Assembly: GCA_003452655.1 (NCBI GenBank)
Contig: DMNR01000101.1
Coordinates: 278 to 6,150, forward strand
From: Actinomycetota bacterium
GTDB taxonomy: Bacteria; Actinomycetota; Actinomycetes; S36-B12; UBA10799
Length of the DNA stretch: 5,873 nt
Direction: 5' to 3'
The notes under the pieces were generated by a model that worked only from the letters and a program-made list of their open reading frames with translations, did no database searches and had not been told where the DNA came from. Every line of letters starts with the position of its first letter. The stretch's first letter is position 1. Shown piece after piece: positions 1-5,149 of the stretch. Position numbers and translations under genes: made by a program.

Positions 1-24
1 GCACGGTCCACTCGGTCGCTTCTC

Positions 25-28
25 GGAG
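25..28 (+). promoter_or_regulatory. Ribosome binding site of the TIR gene
   Basis: GGAG followed nine bases later by the ATG at 38. This supports 38 as the start even though the same frame is open to the window edge. The resulting N-terminus, MSGIKFTKYDLGHL, is also how the DUF1883 domain normally begins. Confidence 0.6.
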
Positions 29-37
29 ATCCCTCAG

Positions 38-823
38 ATGAGCGGTATCAAATTCACAAAGTACGACCTCGGGCATCTGCAGCGAGGATCGACCGTTGTG
101 GTGACCTTGACCAGCGGTGCGAATATCCGCCTGATGGATTCATCGAACCTCAACGCATTTCGTGCTGGCCGACAACATCAATACTGGGGTGGCCTCGTTG
201 ATCAGAGCCCATACCGCATCGGTGTACCGCGTGACGGTACGTGGTACGTGACCATAGATGTCGTCGGCCTGAGGAACGGAACACGGTCAAGCGTTGCTGT
301 AGAACCTCCCAGAGTCCCGTTGCCTCGCGCTTCCCAAGCCAGGCCGAACTCGCTCCAGGGAATTCGGCACGAACTGCCACCAAACCCTGAAATCGACCTT
401 GACCAGACCTGGGACGTTTTCATCTCGCATGCAAGCGAAGACAAGGCTTCGGTCGCGCGGCCGTTGGCCGATGCTCTCCGCGCCGTCGGTGTCACCGTCT
501 GGCTCGATGAGAGCGAGCTGCGGATTGGTGACAGCCTTCGACGCAAGATCGATCGGGGATTGGCCCGTAGCCGATTCGGCGTGGTCATCTTTTCGAGATC
601 CTTCTTTGCGAGAGGTTGGCCACAGTACGAACTCGATGGGATCGTGACCCGCTCGGTCTCTGGGGAGCAGACCATCCTTCCTATATGGCATGAGATCACG
701 AAGGATGAGGTGATGGCGCAAACACCTTCGCTTGTGGACAAGATCGCGCGCAGCACCGCGCAGTTCACCATTGCTGAGATCGCCGCCGAGATCGCCGCAG
801 TCGTCAGACCCCCTATCGACTAG
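38..823 (+). CDS. DUF1883-TIR domain protein, predicted NAD-cleaving effector
   Basis: A 261-residue soluble protein with two domains. Residues about 4-90 match my knowledge of DUF1883: KFTKYDLGHLQRGSTVVVTL, then NIRLMDSSN, YWGGLV and a final WYVTIDVVGLRNGTRSSVAVE. Residues about 125-225 form a TIR domain: WDVFISHASEDK (first strand and loop), VTVWLDESELRIGDSL (BB-loop region), GVVIFSRSFFARGWPQYELDGI and ILPIWHEIT. Glu198 in WPQYEL aligns with the catalytic glutamate of TIR NADases, by comparison with the WVHKE segment of SARM1. Bacterial TIR proteins commonly act in anti-phage defence by degrading NAD+ or making a nucleotide signal. What DUF1883 senses or binds is not established, and a sensor or targeting role is inference. 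There are no signal peptide or membrane segments. No partner gene (Thoeris thsA-like, Argonaute, STING-like) is visible, and the next gene is convergent. Domain calls are firm; activity and role are inferred. Confidence 0.93.
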   Translation: MSGIKFTKYDLGHLQRGSTVVVTLTSGANIRLMDSSNLNAFRAGRQHQYWGGLVDQSPYRIGVPRDGTWYVTIDVVGLRNGTRSSVAVEPPRVPLPRASQARPNSLQGIRHELPPNPEIDLDQTWDVFISHASEDKASVARPLADALRAVGVTVWLDESELRIGDSLRRKIDRGLARSRFGVVIFSRSFFARGWPQYELDGIVTRSVSGEQTILPIWHEITKDEVMAQTPSLVDKIARSTAQFTIAEIAAEIAAVVRPPID

Positions 824-840
824 TTGCACCAGTCGCTGGA

Positions 841-990
841 TCAGTTGCTTTCGTAGGCTTCACCGCTGAACACGCAAACCACGCGACGGAGTGCCACCTC
901 CGAGCCGACGAGACGATCCACATAAATCGGCGCACCGGTTTGCGGAAATTCCTCAGTCTCGGTGAGGTCAGCGATGGATTCGTCGCGCAC
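841..990 (-). CDS. Small acidic ORF, 49 residues, function unknown
   Basis: A GTG start at 990 reads VRDESIADLTETEEFPQTG, then PIYVDRLVGSEVALRRVVCV and FSGEAYESN, ending at a TGA only 17 bases from the convergent TIR stop. Codon third positions are mostly G or C, and the mix of acidic and hydrophobic residues looks like a folded small protein or the C-terminal end of a longer one. A stop codon lies two codons upstream in the same frame. AAGG about 12 bases before the GTG is a weak ribosome binding site. It lies downstream of the minus-strand gene at 1325-2188 and could be cotranscribed with it. Alternatively it is the tail of that gene, cut off by a frame change. I do not recognise a family. 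Confidence 0.4.
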   Translation of the reverse strand: MRDESIADLTETEEFPQTGAPIYVDRLVGSEVALRRVVCVFSGEAYESN

Positions 991-1324
991 AGTTCAACAG
1001 CGCCTTGTACCTCACGCGGATCTGTCTGTCTGCCCGTGGATGCTCTCGAAGTCGCGAAGTTGCACCCTGCCACCTCGCCGCCCTGTGTCGGTCCATCATC
1101 GCGATTGTCTCGTGGGGCCTCGCTGCCCGGAAGTCCGGCCACTCGCACCGACCCCTCATCCTCGCGTCCTGACGGTCGATGTCGATATCGCTCATCTCGA
1201 TCGGGTGGAGCGCGGTGATCCCCAACACGTCCGCAACTGCGCGGAGCCTCGCTGCTACGGCAATACCAGAAGCGCTGCCACCTGAACAGTTCGGCGGTCT
1301 ACTACTAGGGCGAGCTCCGTCGTG
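968..1324 (-). pseudogene. Out-of-frame continuation of the gene at 1325-2188
   Basis: Beyond the TAA at 1325-1327, coding-like sequence continues on the minus strand in two frames. From about 1380 to 1257 the frame one base further on reads YCAALAAVLAAARYVGHN and TTELALVVDRRTVQVAALL before a TAG. From about 1287 down to a TGA at 968 the original frame resumes, with SASGIAVAARLRAVADVLGI, TALHPIEMSDIDIDRQDAR and WPDFRAARPHETIAMMDRH. Both stretches have alanine/leucine-rich helical character and GC-ending codons, unlike the arginine- and proline-rich shadow frames around them. The simplest reading is that the ancestral protein was about 100 residues longer than the present ORF. The exact end is unclear: another short in-frame piece, VQLRDFESIHGQTDRSA, ends at a TGA near 1013. 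No start codon of its own is evident. Confidence 0.45.
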
Positions 1325-2188
1325 TTATGGCCGACGTACCGTGCTGCGGCCAGGACAGCTGCGAGTGCAGCGCAGTAGAGAGTACATCGCTCCTTGGGCT
1401 CGACTGCGGGGATCGGTGCCGAACCGGGCGAGCTTTGCCGAGCCGTGTTGGACGGCGCTGACGGTATCGATGACTTCTCGAAGTGCTTCGTAGGCAGAGT
1501 GCGAGATTGCGGACCAGGATCCGAATAGGAGATCGGAGAGGCCGGGCGGGATCTCCAGGTTGACTTGCTTCATGGCGGCGTGGACAAGCACTCCACCGTC
1601 CGGGAGAGTGGTTCGCAATTGCCATGGTCTGGTGCCGCCACCATTGCGCGAAGGTCTATGGACAGGTAGCCGAAGCGAGTGCGCCGAGTTGATCGCTCGT
1701 TGAACCTGCCCTTCGTTGTTTGCGACTTGACGCTGAACCTCCGGATTGTTGGATTCCAACTTGGCCACCACAGCGTCGTTCTTCGACATCTGTTGAAGTC
1801 CGCGCACCCAGACCGCGTAGCCGCGGGCGACCCTCGACGGAAGATCGTCCGGTTCGAGCATCCAGCAGACGCGTCCGGCCGCCTCGAGCACGCTGCGGCC
1901 AACGATCATGGTGCCAAAGTCCACGTCCGCTGTAAGGAGGTGCGCTACCGACGCAAGATGGTCGACCATTGCGGTGGCCGTGAGCGCTACTAGCGAACAG
2001 AAAGTATCCACCGGCTCGCTGCCCCACGCCGACCCGTCGCGTCGCTGGAGTTCCCGCGCGCGGGCGTGGTCCGCTTCAAGCTGGCTACCCGGACGAGGGT
2101 CCCAGACGGCCAGCGTCCTCTTGAACACACTCACGTGTTCACCAACCGCGTCAGCCGCCTCTAACTGACGCTGACGACCCAAGTCCAC
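1325..2188 (-). CDS. Uncharacterised helical protein, probably frameshifted at its C-terminus
   Basis: A 287-residue ORF from a GTG. Residues 1-260 look genuine: long alanine- and leucine-rich helices, a segment GRSVLEAAGRVCWMLEP (97-113) and a late segment SWSAISHSAYEAL (224-236). This pattern (an arginine/glutamate helix ending in WxL, then a histidine-containing helix) resembles a loosely known group of actinobacterial hypothetical proteins; I know no assigned function. There is no signal peptide, and the hydrophobic stretch at 64-86 is helical but not clearly transmembrane. After residue 268 the reading turns into RCTRSCPGRSTVRRP, an atypical Cys/Arg-rich tail. The neighbouring frame at the same place gives a normal-looking helix, so the last 18 or so residues are probably a frameshift product. 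The start is uncertain; GTG codons further in (residues 19 and 21) are alternatives. Single-gene unit, or operon with the small ORF at 841-990. Confidence 0.7.
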   Translation of the reverse strand: MDLGRQRQLEAADAVGEHVSVFKRTLAVWDPRPGSQLEADHARARELQRRDGSAWGSEPVDTFCSLVALTATAMVDHLASVAHLLTADVDFGTMIVGRSVLEAAGRVCWMLEPDDLPSRVARGYAVWVRGLQQMSKNDAVVAKLESNNPEVQRQVANNEGQVQRAINSAHSLRLPVHRPSRNGGGTRPWQLRTTLPDGGVLVHAAMKQVNLEIPPGLSDLLFGSWSAISHSAYEALREVIDTVSAVQHGSAKLARFGTDPRSRAQGAMYSLLRCTRSCPGRSTVRRP

Positions 2189-2196
2189 AAAGCTGG

Positions 2197-2202
2197 AGCC
2201 TA
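2197..2202 (-). promoter_or_regulatory. Possible -10 box for a leaderless start at 2188
   Basis: On the minus strand TAGGCT fits the actinobacterial TAnnnT pattern and lies eight bases before the GTG at 2188. No Shine-Dalgarno sequence is present there. The spacing suits a leaderless mRNA starting at or next to the GTG. No good -35 hexamer is visible. Confidence 0.35.
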
Positions 2203-2393
2203 TGGCGAACCGATGTTGGACGGTCGGGTTCGGATTCGGAGCCCCTTCAGAAGGACTGTCTCTGAGTGCGCGGCATCGGTGCGATTCAGCTCAGGAGTCG
2301 TGCCGGCCGGCGCTGGTGGTACGACGGGGTCGTTGTCCGCTCCCCGCCGGGTTCTCAATGTGCGCTGATTGCGCGGCCCCTGGGCGTTCAGGC

Positions 2394-2678
2394 TCAGCGG
2401 CCCGTGTTGTTGGCCAGGAGTGCATCGATCACTGCTGCCGAGATCACGATGCGACCGCCGAAACGCAACGCCGGGAGTTCCTTTGTCTTGACGCATTCGT
2501 AGGCGGTGGTCCGTGAGATCCCGAGTATCGCGGCGGCTTCGTCGACGCTGTACGTGCGTCGTGTCGCAGTCAGCTCTGTGTGAGTTGTCGTGGTCACTGA
2601 TTGCTCGTTGCGCGAGACGCCGGCAGGTGTTGCGCTAAGCTGCGCCGGCTCGGCCTGATCAGTCGAAGGTTTCATCAC
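2394..2678 (-). CDS. Excisionase/AlpA-type helix-turn-helix DNA-binding protein
   Basis: A 94-residue ORF whose C-terminal half is a typical MerR-like helix-turn-helix (HTH_17, excisionase family). RTYSVDEAAAILGISRTTAY covers residues 41-60, followed by ECVKTKELPALRFGGRIVIS and a closing helix AAVIDALLAN. The wing (LPALRFGGRIVI) is well preserved. In actinobacterial integrative elements such proteins direct excision with a tyrosine integrase or act as small transcription regulators. The N-terminal 40 residues are Ser/Thr-rich and probably disordered. A GTG at residue 28 (VTTTTHTEL, position 2597) would give a 67-residue protein closer to the usual size and would leave room for a promoter. The start at 2678 lies only eight bases from a possible divergent ORF. 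No integrase follows: 2189-2393 has no recognisable coding sequence. Confidence 0.85.
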   Translation of the reverse strand: MMKPSTDQAEPAQLSATPAGVSRNEQSVTTTTHTELTATRRTYSVDEAAAILGISRTTAYECVKTKELPALRFGGRIVISAAVIDALLANNTGR

Positions 2679-2686
2679 GATGGTAA

Positions 2687-2791
2687 GTGGTCACCGAGAA
2701 CCCGTGTGGGCACACTTTGCTTCGTTCGTTGCGCGAGGCGGCTGGTCGCGGCGACCACTGGTGGTGCATGTGGACAGACTTCGCGGCGTGA
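2687..2791 (+). CDS. Possible small ORF, 34 residues
   Basis: From a GTG at 2687 the frame reads VVTENPCGHTLLRSLREAAG then RGDHWWCMWTDFAA and stops. The composition (an amphipathic helix, then a Trp-rich segment) looks more protein-like than the two other frames here. It lies divergent to the excisionase-like gene. There is no ribosome binding site, and an in-frame stop sits immediately before the GTG. It may be the N-terminal scrap of a longer gene broken in the following bases, where the coding signal appears to move to other frames. Confidence 0.25.
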   Translation: MVTENPCGHTLLRSLREAAGRGDHWWCMWTDFAA

Positions 2792-2908
2792 ACCCGTGCG
2801 GAGTGGGTGGGATTGCCGTGGTGCCAGTGACGCACCAAAAGCACGATATCGATCAGATGCGCAGGGTGTGCCTGAAGGTCTGCCCTTCACTGCCCGGTTG
2901 TCAACGCG

Positions 2909-3161
2909 ATGTCGCCGTTGATCTCCAAGCAGGGCGTGTGGTGGCCGGGTTCCGAGCCGGGGTGTCGGTGCGGGCGCGCTCACGGCGCCTCGACTGATCG
3001 GGACCGGCCGATCGAACTGGGTTGGGACCGGCAGTTCGTGTGGACCTCCGCCGATGTGAGCGGCAGCCAAAGAACTGCCCACGGGTGGCCATCAGATCGT
3101 CGTCGAGATGAACGCTCTGCGTTGTGGATCTTCGAGGTCCAACTACCTCGAGGTTGCCTAG
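2909..3161 (+). pseudogene. Coding remnant with a frame change, unknown protein
   Basis: From the ATG at 2909 the frame reads MSPLISKQGVWWPGSEPGCR, with a CRCGRAH motif and then ELGWDRQFVWTSADVSGS, with strongly GC-ending codons to about 3065. After that the same frame turns arginine-rich. The frame one base further on reads AAKELPTGGHQIVVEMNALR then CGSSRSNYLEVA and ends at a TAG at 3159-3161. Joining the two gives a protein of about 84 residues. The stop lies inside the left copy of the 40-bp direct repeat, and the T at 3159 that makes it is the only base differing from the right copy. I do not recognise a family. It could be a sequencing indel or a decayed gene. If unshifted, the ORF runs to 3223. 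Confidence 0.3.
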
Positions 3162-3188
3162 CGGAGTTTGCAGGTGCTGTGTTACAGG
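3149..3188 (+). repeat. Direct repeat, left copy (40 bp)
   Basis: The 40 bases starting CGAGGTTGCC and ending GCTGTGTTACAGG recur at 4040-4079 in the same orientation with one mismatch (T at 3159, C at 4050). Outside these limits the flanks diverge, except for a weak GCGCAC/ACGCAC resemblance just to the right. The two copies bracket the gene at 3244-4029. Confidence 0.95.
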
Positions 3189-3243
3189 CAGCGCACCCGC
3201 TTGATGCCGGCAGTCGGCCGTGAAGTCGCCTTAGCATGCGTCT

Positions 3244-4029
3244 CTAGATCGCTCGCTTCGAAGTTTCGAATCGGACTAATCCAACTCGCCCGCTTCGATG
3301 GTCGTCCAGCACTGAACCGTAGAACCTCGTCAAGGCATCTAGCGTTCCGGCAACGTCCTCAGACCAGTGCGGGGACACACGCCAGGGATACCCTCGGCCT
3401 CCGCTGTAGCGGCTTAGGCTCGGAGTCACGCTTCTTGTGTTTAGCCCGGTCGTCAGGTACGGGTTGAAAGCCCACCAACTTCCGTCGCTTTCGAGGAAGA
3501 GACCTGAGGCGTCGGCGTCGTAGCCATCGCCTGGGGAGTACACAATCGACCACGCGTGACGCATTGGTGGCAAAATGCCTCCGATCGAGGCATCTGCCCC
3601 ATCGCGAGACCGCCATCGCTTCTTCGCCGTTGGTTTCGAAACCGCCTGCGGGGTTCGATCGACGGCGACACCGTTCTCGGCAATGCCCAGCCGTTGAAGC
3701 TCTTGGATGAATCGTAACGTGTGACTGTGGACGGCTGCGACTGCGGTGTCCATCTGGGCTTGCGCTGTTCCGGCCCCGTGCTGTTCCGCCTGCCGTCGCG
3801 CAGCGAATTCGTTGGCCGCCTCTGAGAACTCCACGCAGGTGAGGTTAGTGCTGAGGTGGTTCCGGTCAAGGCCGAGCATCGGGAAGACGTCCTTGGTGCC
3901 CTTGCCACGCTCTACCACATCGTGACGCGAAAGGTTGATGTTGGACGCAGTAGCCGGTACTAAGGCGCGTTCGGCGCGGGTTGCCTTCAATGCGTAGGCC
4001 ATCTGGCTGGTCTGCCTCAAGGGGTACAT
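3244..4029 (-). CDS. Uncharacterised protein encoded between the direct repeats
   Basis: The ATG at 4029 gives 261 residues; the frame is open further upstream to 4230, but that part runs through the repeat and the transposase relic, so I exclude it. Residues about 66-115 form a charged, alanine/glutamine-rich helical region (EFSEAANEFAARRQAEQHGA onward to LRFIQELQRLG). Residues 120-150 are a basic, probably flexible linker (SKPTAKKRWRSRDGA). Residues 155-250 look like a compact domain with many aromatics: HAWSIVYSPGDGYDADASG, LFLESDGSWWAFNPYLTTGL, GGRGYPWRVSPHWSEDVAGT. There is no signal peptide, membrane segment or motif I can name. The ATG abuts the repeat and lacks a ribosome binding site. 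Later ATG codons at 4002 and 3879 are alternatives; the one at 3879 has AAGGA about ten bases before it. The orientation is opposite to the genes on either side. Function unknown. Confidence 0.7.
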   Translation of the reverse strand: MYPLRQTSQMAYALKATRAERALVPATASNINLSRHDVVERGKGTKDVFPMLGLDRNHLSTNLTCVEFSEAANEFAARRQAEQHGAGTAQAQMDTAVAAVHSHTLRFIQELQRLGIAENGVAVDRTPQAVSKPTAKKRWRSRDGADASIGGILPPMRHAWSIVYSPGDGYDADASGLFLESDGSWWAFNPYLTTGLNTRSVTPSLSRYSGGRGYPWRVSPHWSEDVAGTLDALTRFYGSVLDDHRSGRVGLVRFETSKRAI

Positions 4030-4046
4030 TACGAGTTGACGAGGTT
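4030..4046 (+). repeat. 17-bp repeat at the left edge of the right 40-bp copy
   Basis: TACGAGTTGACGAGGTT occurs here and again, exactly, at 5150-5166 in the same orientation. It begins immediately next to the start codon of the minus-strand gene ending at 4029, and its last seven bases overlap the 40-bp repeat. The left 40-bp copy lacks the first ten bases. Confidence 0.8.
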
Positions 4047-4079
4047 GCCCAGCGGAGTTTGCAGGTGCTGTGTTACAGG
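4040..4079 (+). repeat. Direct repeat, right copy (40 bp)
   Basis: Partner of 3149-3188, 39/40 identical, offset 891 bp. It lies between the start of the minus-strand gene (4029) and the IS256-like transposase fragment beginning about 4096. Read on the plus strand in the frame of that fragment it encodes LPSGVCRCCVTG, which does not look like transposase sequence, so the repeat probably marks a junction. Confidence 0.95.
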
Positions 4080-4095
4080 GGACGCACTCCCCCCC

Positions 4096-4197
4096 TATGC
4101 GTCCAAAGCTGACTGGGCGCACATCACGAAGGGTCAGCGCGCGATCCACCGCCCGACCGTCGAGGCTGCGACCATCCACTTCGACACCCTCGCCGGG
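4096..4197 (+). pseudogene. IS256-family transposase fragment
   Basis: The frame from 4096 reads YASKADWAHITKGQRAIHRP then TVEAATIHFDTLAG. From memory, actinobacterial IS256 (mutator-type) transposases carry an internal segment of the form RYASKADWxKITxxLxAIYTAPTVEAA followed by a Phe/Ala-rich helix, which matches closely. Normal transposases of this family have about 400 residues; only about 34 remain. There is no sign of the preceding CVVHL segment or the following TTNAIESLN segment. Upstream sequence is the 40-bp repeat and a C-rich run. Downstream the frame stays open to 4272 but becomes a Lys/Arg-rich tail without resemblance. I see no terminal inverted repeats. This is a relic, not an active element. 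Confidence 0.6.
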
Positions 4198-4268
4198 TTG
4201 ACCGGATCGAGGCCAGCCAGAAACCGTCAACGACGGAAACTCAAGAAAATCTGGGAGATCATCGGGAC

Positions 4269-4297
4269 TTGATGCGAACCGACGAGACAGTTAGCAT
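4269..4297 (+). promoter_or_regulatory. Promoter of the secreted-protein gene
   Basis: TTGATG at 4269-4274 (-35, close to TTGACA), a 17-base spacer, then TAGCAT at 4292-4297 (-10, fits TAnnnT). Transcription would start near 4304, giving a leader of about 36 bases that contains the GGAGG ribosome binding site. Confidence 0.55.
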
Positions 4298-4326
4298 CCC
4301 GGCGTGGCGGTTGCCACCGTGACATT

Positions 4327-4331
4327 GGAGG
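4327..4331 (+). promoter_or_regulatory. Ribosome binding site deciding the start at 4340
   Basis: GGAGG lies eight bases before the ATG at 4340. A longer reading from a GTG at 4304 would put this site inside the coding region and would start at the predicted transcription start, so 4340 is preferred. Confidence 0.75.
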
Positions 4332-4339
4332 CTCCCACG

Positions 4340-4774
4340 ATGCTGGCCGTAGAAGTCAGAAGCCGATCCTTGTTTTCCGTTTTGTTTGCATCGTTACTCC
4401 TCTTTGGAAGCGTGACGTTGGCGCCACTGTCGAAGGTGTCAGCATTCGGCTCGAGCGTTGAAGTCACAGGAAAGACAGGCTGTACATGGCTCAACAAGAA
4501 CCTCAACGCAAAGAAGGTAACCATCCGTCTCGACTCCGGCGTGTCAAAATCGGCCTCGCCTGGGTCGATCAGCGGCGTCTACTCGATGACCTTTCCGAAG
4601 GTCAACAAGGACAAGAATGGCGGAGAGTGGGCCACCGCCACTATTGAGTGCTCGCAATTCTCATTTAGCCCAGGGAAGTCTACCGTGCGTGTCTACCTCA
4701 AGCCTGACTGGCGAAACCACATCGGGAACGTCAACTTCTACTGCGACACCAAGAGTTGCTGGACTACACGGTAG
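4340..4774 (+). CDS. Small secreted protein with four cysteines, function unknown
   Basis: A 144-residue protein from the ATG at 4340. Residues 1-35 form a Sec signal peptide: Arg7 and Arg9, a hydrophobic core about 11-29 (LFSVLFASLLLFGSVTLAP), and a likely cleavage after VSA at residue 35. There is no lipobox cysteine and no twin arginine. The mature part of about 109 residues is basic, rich in Ser/Thr/Lys and predicted beta-strands, with cysteines at 48, 104, 135 and 140, enough for two disulfide bonds. It contains VTIRLDSG, WATATIECSQFSFSPG and VNFYCDTKSCWTTR. There is no transmembrane anchor, so it is probably released or wall-associated. I do not recognise the family. Small, disulfide-stabilised exported proteins are common in actinobacteria, with roles from enzyme inhibition to wall binding, and nothing here selects one. 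AT content is somewhat higher than in its neighbours, which fits acquisition by transfer. It is monocistronic as far as the window shows. Confidence 0.85.
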   Translation: MLAVEVRSRSLFSVLFASLLLFGSVTLAPLSKVSAFGSSVEVTGKTGCTWLNKNLNAKKVTIRLDSGVSKSASPGSISGVYSMTFPKVNKDKNGGEWATATIECSQFSFSPGKSTVRVYLKPDWRNHIGNVNFYCDTKSCWTTR

Positions 4775-4834
4775 TGATGAGCTGTTCGCCGCTGTCAGCA
4801 CGGAACCTGTGGGCACTGTAGTCCGACGGGTCGA

Positions 4835-4897
4835 TCATCCGAAGACTCGGTAGTTCCCGGCTGCGAGATAGGCGAATCGAGCGAAGCGTGGCCTCAC
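4835..4897 (-). CDS. Possible 20-residue ORF downstream of the palindrome
   Basis: A GTG at 4897 gives VRPRFARFAYLAAGNYRVFG and then TGA. It begins five bases after the CTAG palindrome on the minus strand, and its composition is like the N-terminus of a membrane protein. It is too short to judge, and may be a truncated remnant kept together with its former promoter. Confidence 0.15.
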   Translation of the reverse strand: MRPRFARFAYLAAGNYRVFG

Positions 4898-4901
4898 TTC
4901 T

Positions 4902-4916
4902 CTAGTACCGTGCTAG
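4902..4916. promoter_or_regulatory. Imperfect palindrome, possible repressor operator
   Basis: CTAGTACCGTGCTAG has two 7-base arms, 6/7 matched, around a central C. On the minus strand TTGACT precedes it by three bases, as in a -35 box overlapped by an operator, though no good -10 follows at 17 bases. The size and symmetry suit a TetR- or MarR-type repressor, but no such gene is in the window. Confidence 0.3.
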
Positions 4917-5149
4917 TCAGTCAACTCGGAGGTCTACTCGACCGGATTGTCGGGGCCTCTATCTGTCCGAGGTCGCGGTCGGCGGTTCCCAGCACATCGG
5001 GTCCCCGATACCGTCAAGGGCTGGGTTTGCAGCCGTTAGGGCGCGTCTTCGGCTACTCAGCCTTCGGCCTCCTTTGATCACCGGCACTTGTCTGAAGCCC
5101 GCCGGGTCCGCCGGGTGGCGTCGATGACGTGTGTTGGGTGAGGGCGTAG

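Noticed and set aside
202..829. Long minus-strand ORFs opposite the TIR gene (189 and 180 residues)
   Set aside because: They lie wholly antisense to a clearly recognisable TIR gene and have no domain character; shadow frames of GC-rich coding DNA.
829..839. CCAG-TCG-CTGG hairpin as terminator between the convergent genes
   Set aside because: Only a four-base-pair stem and no T-run; too weak to call a terminator.
940..1493. Plus-strand ORFs of 92-107 residues
   Set aside because: Arg/Ser/Pro-rich compositions typical of shadow frames, opposite better minus-strand coding segments; no start signals.
1851..1863. GGTTCGAGCATCC resembling a tRNA T-arm
   Set aside because: It lies inside the coding region at 1325-2188, and no acceptor or anticodon arms can be formed around it.
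3149..3188. Integron attC or tRNA 3'-end attachment site
   Set aside because: No inverted GTTRRRY core pairs and no tRNA T-arm sequence in the repeat; only direct repetition is supported.
4036..4095. Zinc-ribbon reading of the repeat (LPSGVCRCCVTGDALPP)
   Set aside because: Cysteines are present, but the following residues match an IS256 transposase; the Cys-rich part is more likely a chance frame of the repeat.
4030..4230. N-terminal extension of the minus-strand gene upstream to 4230
   Set aside because: It would translate the direct repeat and the antisense of the transposase relic; the 4029 ATG avoids both.
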